This document shows, in pieces, positions 59,136-64,000 of a stretch of DNA of 64,000 bases (the stretch's first letter is position 1; each line of letters starts with the position of its first letter). The stretch lies in contig NZ_LSYT01000009.1 of assembly GCF_001602525.1 (NCBI RefSeq), positions 237,808 through 301,807 of the forward strand, in the 5' to 3' direction. A program made the translations under genes and the position numbers. The notes beneath the pieces were generated by a model. The model had not been told where the DNA came from and searched no databases. It was given only the letters and a program-made list of their open reading frames with translations. Source of the DNA: Flavobacterium chilense. Its GTDB lineage: Bacteria > Bacteroidota > Bacteroidia > Flavobacteriales > Flavobacteriaceae.

Positions 59136-60590
59136 ATGAAAAGTGAAATCCTTACAACCGAACAATTTTATACATCAAATCCGGATCTTAATACCAAACA
59201 AGCCTTAAACAGTTCCATTTTTCATATTAGTAATGATAATGCAGCATCAAAAAAAGTAAGCGAGCGTACCAAAAGTAAGTTTGGGTTATTCGTTTTGGTG
59301 AGTACGTTTATCTTACTATTTATTGGATCGTATGCTGTATACCATTTACAAGCTGATTTCGATCAGTTTCAGATTGAACGACTGAACTCTTCCTGGGGAT
59401 TGCCATTCCTGATCGTGGCGGGAGTATTATTTTTCTTTCAGACAGGAGTTTTTATTTATAATTTATACTTGTATTTTACATACAAACCCATCGAATCAGT
59501 TTCGGATGAAATGTTGCCAACAGTTACTGTAATTGTTCCTGCATACAACGAAGGAAAACTGGTTTGGGATACTTTATTGAGTCTGGCTGATAGTGATTTC
59601 CCTGCACATAAATTGGAAATATTAGCTGTTGATGACGGAAGTAAAGACGATACCTGGTATTGGATGCAACAAGCTAAAATAAAATTAGGAGATCGTTTGA
59701 CAATTTTCCAACAACCTCAAAATGCAGGAAAACGTCACGCCCTGCACCGTGGATTCGAATTAGGAATGGGAGAAATTTTTGTAACGGTTGATAGTGACTC
59801 AATCGTGAAAAAAGATACGTTACGTAATTTAGTAAGTCCGTTTGTAGTCGATGAAAAATGTGGAGCAGTTGCCGGAAATGTTCATGTATTGAACAGTAAA
59901 AAAGCAATTTTACCAAAAATGCTGAATGTAAGTTTCGTCATGAGTTTTGAATTCATGCGTTCTGCAGAAAGTAAATTAGGTTCTGTACTTTGTACTCCGG
60001 GAGCAGCGGCAGCGTATCGTAAAACTTCGGTTTTTGCCTGTCTGGACGAATGGATCAATCAAACTTTTATGGGACAGCCGTCTGATATTGGAGAAGACCG
60101 TGCAATGACAAATATGATTTTGAAACAAGGACAACATGTATTGTTTCAGCGTAATGCTTATGTTTTGACCAACGTGCCGGAAGAATACACCGGATTATAT
60201 AAAATGTTTATCAGATGGAGCAGAAGTAATGTGCGTGAGAACATCGCCATGGCAAAATATGTTTTTACTGATTTCAGAAAAGAATCTAAATTTGGTCCGA
60301 GACTTTTATGGCTTAATCAGTCGTTGAGAATTTTAATGGCGTATCCGTTTATGCTTTTTATGTTCTTTTTTATCGCGATACATCCGTTATTGTTTTTAAG
60401 TTCTACACTTTTGGGAATCTTAATCGTATCTAGTTTTCCGGTTTTATTTTATGCTAAAAGATACAATTTCGCCGATTCGCTTTGGGCGTATTCGTATAGT
60501 GTTTTTTATACTTTTAGTTTATTCTGGATTACACCTTATGCCATAGTTACCGCCAATAAAAGAGGTTGGTTGACACGTGGTTTAGCTTAA
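59136..60590 (+). CDS. Processive family 2 glycosyltransferase (membrane)
   Basis: Protein of 484 residues. Two membrane helices (about 48-70 and 88-112) come before the GT-A domain, and about three or four follow (from about 395). GT2 motifs: VTVIVPAYNEGKLVWDTLLS and EILAVDDGSKDDT (first Asp pair), VTVDSDSIVKKDTLR (D-x-D), then GEDRAMTNMILKQG (E-D general base) and FIRWSRSNVREN in place of Q-x-x-R-W. This is the order of hyaluronan, chitin and N-acetylglucosaminyl synthases such as NodC, so it probably polymerises and exports a beta-linked polysaccharide. No other EPS genes are adjacent. Confidence 0.88.
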   Translation: MKSEILTTEQFYTSNPDLNTKQALNSSIFHISNDNAASKKVSERTKSKFGLFVLVSTFILLFIGSYAVYHLQADFDQFQIERLNSSWGLPFLIVAGVLFFFQTGVFIYNLYLYFTYKPIESVSDEMLPTVTVIVPAYNEGKLVWDTLLSLADSDFPAHKLEILAVDDGSKDDTWYWMQQAKIKLGDRLTIFQQPQNAGKRHALHRGFELGMGEIFVTVDSDSIVKKDTLRNLVSPFVVDEKCGAVAGNVHVLNSKKAILPKMLNVSFVMSFEFMRSAESKLGSVLCTPGAAAAYRKTSVFACLDEWINQTFMGQPSDIGEDRAMTNMILKQGQHVLFQRNAYVLTNVPEEYTGLYKMFIRWSRSNVRENIAMAKYVFTDFRKESKFGPRLLWLNQSLRILMAYPFMLFMFFFIAIHPLLFLSSTLLGILIVSSFPVLFYAKRYNFADSLWAYSYSVFYTFSLFWITPYAIVTANKRGWLTRGLA

Positions 60591-60680
60591 AGAAAAATTG
60601 TAATTAAAAATAGAAATTAGTTTGTTTTGAAAGCTCTTGTTCATTCTTGAACAGGAGTTTTTTTTATGGAGTAGTTTTTT

Positions 60681-60804
60681 AAACACATAGGAACATAGGC
60701 TTTGTATATTCAAAAAGGCATTTTTATTTTAAAGTCATATAGTTGTTGTATGTGAAAGAGATGTGTTTCTTTTTTTTCTATAAAACCTATGTTTTTATGT
60801 GTTT
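60681..60804. repeat. TIR element with AAACACATAG ends, copy 2
   Basis: AAACACATAGGAACATAGG (60681-60699) is mirrored by CCTATGTTTTTATGTGTTT (60786-60804). AAAAAGGCATTT starts 31 nt from the left end, as in copy 1. No ORF. Confidence 0.75.
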
Positions 60805-60830
60805 GTTTTTTAGAGCGGATTTTGTGGTAA

Positions 60831-61012
60831 GAGGACTTCGACTCCGCTCAGTCTGACAACTGTTTATGAAATGATATTGTGAGGACTTCGACTTCGTTCA
60901 GTCTGACAATTGTTTATGAAATGATAGGGTACGAGGACTTCGACTTCGTTCAGTCTGACAATTGATGATGAAATGATATGGTATGAGGACTTCGACTTCG
61001 TTTAGTCTGACA
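60831..61012. repeat. Tandem array of ~50-bp units
   Basis: Units starting GAGGACTTCGACT at 60831, 60881, 60933 and 60985 (periods 50, 52 and 52), the last one partial. Each has CTTCGACTTCGTTCAGTCTG and an AATTGTTTATGAAATGATA tail. The unit core is also a dispersed repeat (a related GTGAAGTCGAAGTC occurs near 6669). The gap 60591-61121 holds no gene. Confidence 0.85.
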
Positions 61013-61095
61013 AATTCATAAAAAAAGCTCTAAAGTTTAACCTTTAGAGCTTTTGTGTTTCCTGATTTTACAGTTATTAAAAACTTAAAATCCTT

Positions 61096-61115
61096 ATATA
61101 ACTTATATGGTTTAA
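61096..61115. repeat. Half-copy of the ATAAGTGATATAAGT repeat
   Basis: TTATATAACTTATATGGTTT, next to the stop of the propeller-like lipoprotein gene, resembles the repeat ends at 5894 and 6617 (inverted). Confidence 0.4.
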
Positions 61116-61121
61116 AAAAAA

Positions 61122-62126
61122 TTAATCCTGTTCTGCAATCGTAGATTTGTTCAGTTTTAAAACCCGGATTTTTTTATTGGTGTTATCAGATAAAAACAAA
61201 CGATCGTTTAGTTGTGCCACGCCAACAATACTTCCAAACGGATTTTGTCCTAAAACATCAGATGCATTTACACTTGCAGTAAAGTTACGGTTCATGAAGT
61301 CCGCTTTTGGGTAAAGACGTAAGTAATTTGTGCTTCCCAAATTTTCAGAGGTTACAGCCCAGTCTTTGGTAAAACTAACTGCAATAGGTTTTGCATCAAA
61401 AGTAGCTGTTACCGGAGTTATAGGCTCGGTAAGAGACTTTGCAGCATTGGCTTTGATACTGGCAATGTTGTAATACAAATAACTTTTAGCATCTCTTCCG
61501 GCAACGACTAAATTTCCGGCATCTACATCAAGTGAATAGACCTGATCGAAACCGTTTAAAGTATTCAGTTTGGCAATAGGTTTTAAATTCCAGTCACTCG
61601 TTTCGGTGATTTGTGTAGTTTCGAAAACTTTAATCGAAGTTTCTTTTTCTTTTACGAAAATTAATCCGTCTCTTACTACAACGCCAAAAACGTGTACAAA
61701 AGTTTGCCACCACTGACCGTTTCCAACGGTACTAATTCCGGCATTTGTAGCTTCATCAATTACAAAAAGTCTGGACTCACGGCTTCCAATATAAATTCGG
61801 CCATTATCAACAGCAACAGAAGTAATTTCGGTTAACGGAATTGTGGTTGTTCCCTTTTTATATTCGGTTATGGTTTTGATGTGCGCCAAAGTCACTGCGT
61901 TGAATACTTCGAGTACATTACCATTGGCTACATATAATTTTTCGTTGGCAATCGTGATTCCTTTAGGATCTAAAGTTCCGGTTCCGTTTCCAATCTGAGC
62001 AGCGGTTATTGATGCTTCATCTGTTGGATAGTAATAATTATATGTGGTAGGTTCTGCATTTGCCGAGTCTTTGCTGCAATTGGTAAACAGGCAAAGTAAT
62101 AGTAATAAAAACGGTATTTTGTTCAT
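61122..62126 (-). CDS. Lipoprotein, probable beta-propeller
   Basis: Protein of 334 residues from ATG 62126 (MNKIPFLLLLLCLFTNCSKD), lipobox FTNC. The frame also starts at 62150, but that overlaps the upstream gene and weakens the signal. The sequence has repeated short strands with L-x-V and I-x-x-G-x-x-x-x-x-L-F-V-I-D turns (KLYVANGNVLEVF, GRIYIGSRESRLFVIDE, DRLFLSDNTNKKIRVLKLN), typical of WD/NHL-like propellers. It would sit outside the cell or in the outer membrane. It lies 14 bp downstream of the metzincin-motif lipoprotein and probably works with it. Confidence 0.78.
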   Translation of the reverse strand: MNKIPFLLLLLCLFTNCSKDSANAEPTTYNYYYPTDEASITAAQIGNGTGTLDPKGITIANEKLYVANGNVLEVFNAVTLAHIKTITEYKKGTTTIPLTEITSVAVDNGRIYIGSRESRLFVIDEATNAGISTVGNGQWWQTFVHVFGVVVRDGLIFVKEKETSIKVFETTQITETSDWNLKPIAKLNTLNGFDQVYSLDVDAGNLVVAGRDAKSYLYYNIASIKANAAKSLTEPITPVTATFDAKPIAVSFTKDWAVTSENLGSTNYLRLYPKADFMNRNFTASVNASDVLGQNPFGSIVGVAQLNDRLFLSDNTNKKIRVLKLNKSTIAEQD

Positions 62127-62140
62127 GATAGATTTGTAGG

Positions 62141-63379
62141 TTAGTTCCATTTTCCTTCTCCTTTATACTTTAATAAAAATGGATTTTTAGGATTAATTTT
62201 AAAGACAGGTTTTTTGTAAGTACCTGTTAAATATCCGGTTTTTGAATATCCTTTTAAAATATCCGGATCTGTAAAAGGAAGATCATTTAAGGAAATCAGG
62301 TATTTATAAAAATCGGTTAACATTTCCTGCTGACCGCCACCTTCGCCACTATTGGCTAAATTACTACTATGGCTATAACCACTATGATGTGAATATTCGT
62401 GTGACCAAACCGACATTTCTCCAACCCAGTGTCCGGTTACATAACCGGATTCCCATTGCGAAGCTAATGCGCCACCGCCCCAGGCCGAACCTCCGCCAAC
62501 CATAGCCATATTCAAAGTTCTACTGTCGATGTAGGTGTTGTAAGCCTGTTCAATTTGGGCTTTAGTCAAATAATCGTAAACTCCGTCTTTGTCGTCAGCG
62601 TTTCCATGCCAGTTTAAAGCACCATTTATAGCTGTTCCTGCAGTTGCTGCCTGTTCTTTTTTGTATCGGTCAAAATTCATAAAAGTATCGTAATACAAAG
62701 GATGACTTATCGCATACGAGAAGTTGATAATCATTGTAATCGCTTCTTTTGCCAAAACAGGATTCATTGGTAAAAATTTATTAGGATCATCAGCAGGATT
62801 ATTAAGGTGGTACTGCGTACTAAACTGAACCAAACGAGCCGATTTAATTTTCTTGAATTTTGCAAATAAAGGATCTGAAGATTCTACCGAGAATTCGATT
62901 GCGCCTGAAGAGAAACCATCTATTTTATCAATCGTAACTGTTTTTCCGTTTTCTAACTGATAATCATGTTTTCCTTCTACCAAAGGAATTTGATGAAACG
63001 AACGGTGAAAAGCCGGAACTTTAGAAAACTCATAAATTAAAAATCGTTTGTCGTAGTTGGCTATTTTAGCGTACACTTTTACATCGTTGAGTCCAACCGG
63101 AGAATACAGAGAAACCTGTACCGAGTCTTTTCCTTTTTGGATGATTTGCATAGGCTGATTTACTCGAAACCAACGGTCTTTGTTGTCATACATTTTAGAC
63201 GAGTTTTCGGTGTCTTCAAACATCGTCATCGGACGATTTCCAACGGGTAAATTTGTAGCATCAATAGCAGCCAAATAATTGGCTTTGTAACCGTCTCCTT
63301 TTGAGTCGTCATCGCTGCAACCCACGATCAGGCTTGCGATAAGCACATAGGGTAAAAAATGGGAAAGTTTTTTTTTCAT
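62141..63379 (-). CDS. Zinc metallopeptidase-like lipoprotein (metzincin motif)
   Basis: Protein of 412 residues with lipoprotein signal (SHFLPYVLIASLIVGCSDDD; lipobox IVGC, Cys21). The sequence SVWSHEYSHHSGYSH (about 325-339) is a full HExxHxxGxxH zinc motif, as in metzincins. The upstream beta-rich part (about 30-200) probably binds a target, and SSNLANSGEGGGQQEML follows the motif. No propeptide was seen. Target unknown; surface-anchored on the outer membrane is likely. The propeller-like gene follows 14 bp later. Confidence 0.82.
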   Translation of the reverse strand: MKKKLSHFLPYVLIASLIVGCSDDDSKGDGYKANYLAAIDATNLPVGNRPMTMFEDTENSSKMYDNKDRWFRVNQPMQIIQKGKDSVQVSLYSPVGLNDVKVYAKIANYDKRFLIYEFSKVPAFHRSFHQIPLVEGKHDYQLENGKTVTIDKIDGFSSGAIEFSVESSDPLFAKFKKIKSARLVQFSTQYHLNNPADDPNKFLPMNPVLAKEAITMIINFSYAISHPLYYDTFMNFDRYKKEQAATAGTAINGALNWHGNADDKDGVYDYLTKAQIEQAYNTYIDSRTLNMAMVGGGSAWGGGALASQWESGYVTGHWVGEMSVWSHEYSHHSGYSHSSNLANSGEGGGQQEMLTDFYKYLISLNDLPFTDPDILKGYSKTGYLTGTYKKPVFKINPKNPFLLKYKGEGKWN

Positions 63380-63664
63380 AGGTATTTGTAGGTAAAATTT
63401 GGGGTTTATTTATGAAAACGCAAAACTATCAATATCATTATTAAAAACAAGGATACTGACAGAAAATTGCGATTTTAATTTATTTTTAAAGTAGGTTTTT
63501 TTAGCTTTTGTTACTGCTCAATTATTTGCTGGTTTTAGGTTTTTATTGAAAACGAAGGTAACAATGAATATGAGTTCAACCTTTCGAATTTGATTTAAAA
63601 TGTTTTGATTTTGTATAAAAAGAACCCTGTTTCAAATGTTTCCTGATTCGTTTTTGTAATTATT

Positions 63665-63806
63665 TCAACACATAGAAACACAGGTTTTATTTGTAAAAGT
63701 GAATACTAAAGAAGATACATTTCTTCACAAAGTATGATGCTGTGTATTTTAAAATAGTGAAATGCCTTTTTTGAGTAAACGAAACTGATATTTCTATGTG
63801 TTTCAT
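63665..63806. repeat. TIR element with AAACACATAG ends, copy 3 (inverted)
   Basis: Left CAACACATAGAAACACAGG (63666-63684) and right TTTCTATGTGTTT (63791-63803) are mirrored. AAATGCCTTTTT (63760-63771) lies 32 nt from the right end, the inverted counterpart of copies 1 and 2. It fills much of the 63380-63835 gap. Confidence 0.7.
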
Positions 63807-63835
63807 ATAAATGCTTTGTATCTGGTCGAATAATT

Positions 63836-64000
63836 TTAGTAATCAAAACGTTTAAAAGCTTCGATTGCTTCGTATTCAGCCAAACCTAGTTCATCGTATA
63901 AGATGGCTGTGTTTTTATTACGGTCTTCGGCTCTCACCCAGAATTCTCTGGAGTCATTACCCTGAAACATCACCCGGTCTTTTTGAGACTGGTGGTATAA
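63836..64000 (-). CDS. C-terminal end of a gene running off the right edge
   Basis: Open frame to the window end on the minus strand. The 54 visible residues include LYHQSQKDRVMFQGNDSREF and end LAEYEAIEAFKRFDY with a TAA stop at 63838-63836. No family recognised. The start lies beyond 64000. Confidence 0.65.
   Translation of the reverse strand, partial: LYHQSQKDRVMFQGNDSREFWVRAEDRNKNTAILYDELGLAEYEAIEAFKRFDY

Noticed and set aside
60831..61012. Repeat array considered as a CRISPR
   Set aside because: The whole 50-52-bp period is repeated, so there are no unique spacers, and no cas genes are present.
1..64000. tRNA, rRNA, prophage or plasmid genes
   Set aside because: I looked through the intergenic stretches on both strands and saw no cloverleaf with a CCA or TTCRANY core, no rRNA segments, and no phage structural, integrase or Rep genes. 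A tRNAscan-SE or Infernal run would settle this.

Overview
The window is chromosomal DNA of a Flavobacterium-like member of the Bacteroidetes. The case rests on low GC, lipoprotein signals with Ser or Gly before the Cys, promoter -7 boxes of the TAnnTTTG type in place of a sigma70 -10 box, few Shine-Dalgarno sites, and gene families typical of Flavobacteriaceae. No rRNA, tRNA, CRISPR array, transposase or integrase gene was seen.

Layout. 1-2.4 kb: a MarR regulator running off the left edge, with two operator-like palindromes, and glpD. 2.7-13 kb: a sulfane-sulfur/persulfide cluster (CstB-like dioxygenase-sulfurtransferase, split YeeE/YedE transporter, TauE/SafE exporter, Crp/Fnr regulator, single-domain rhodanese), interrupted by an HD phosphohydrolase and cytochrome bd oxidase (cydAB). 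Two sulfur promoters carry the same palindrome at the same distance from the -7 box. 13-21 kb: metabolic and secreted proteins (GapN, M1 peptidase, esterase, ACT protein, beta-barrel protein). 21-27 kb: an RND efflux operon. 27-28.7 kb: a DeoR regulator divergent from a deoxyribonucleotidase, with clustered TTGCAA sites between them.

28.8-45.2 kb is the most unusual part. A module made of a TPR sensor kinase, a ~62-residue lipoprotein peptide ending in a YADGP tail, a ~225-nt structured leader, a divergent membrane protein of unrecognised family and a GH1 beta-glucosidase occurs twice. In copy B the kinase is followed by its response regulator and the glucosidase is reduced to a ~200-bp relic. 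A third membrane-protein paralogue keeps the promoter and part of the leader. All three promoters share AACTAGTT-N3-TANNTTTG. Leader base pairs covary between the two full copies. Between copies A and B lies an island of small secreted or Cys-rich proteins and a tight TerB-like / coiled-coil membrane / vWA-like lipoprotein operon.

45-55 kb: a lipoprotein, an eight-PAS histidine kinase with a single-domain receiver, a large MscS channel, a Na+/H+ antiporter and a SPOUT methyltransferase followed by a decayed copy of the antiporter 3' end. 56-58.5 kb: an AT-rich DUF262/DUF1524 (GmrSD-like) two-gene unit, probably anti-phage defence. 59-64 kb: a processive GT2 glycosyltransferase, a tandem repeat, and a pair of lipoproteins, one with a metzincin zinc motif and one that looks like a beta-propeller. 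Several dispersed repeat families (TIR elements, structured hairpin elements, palindromes) occupy the intergenic spaces.
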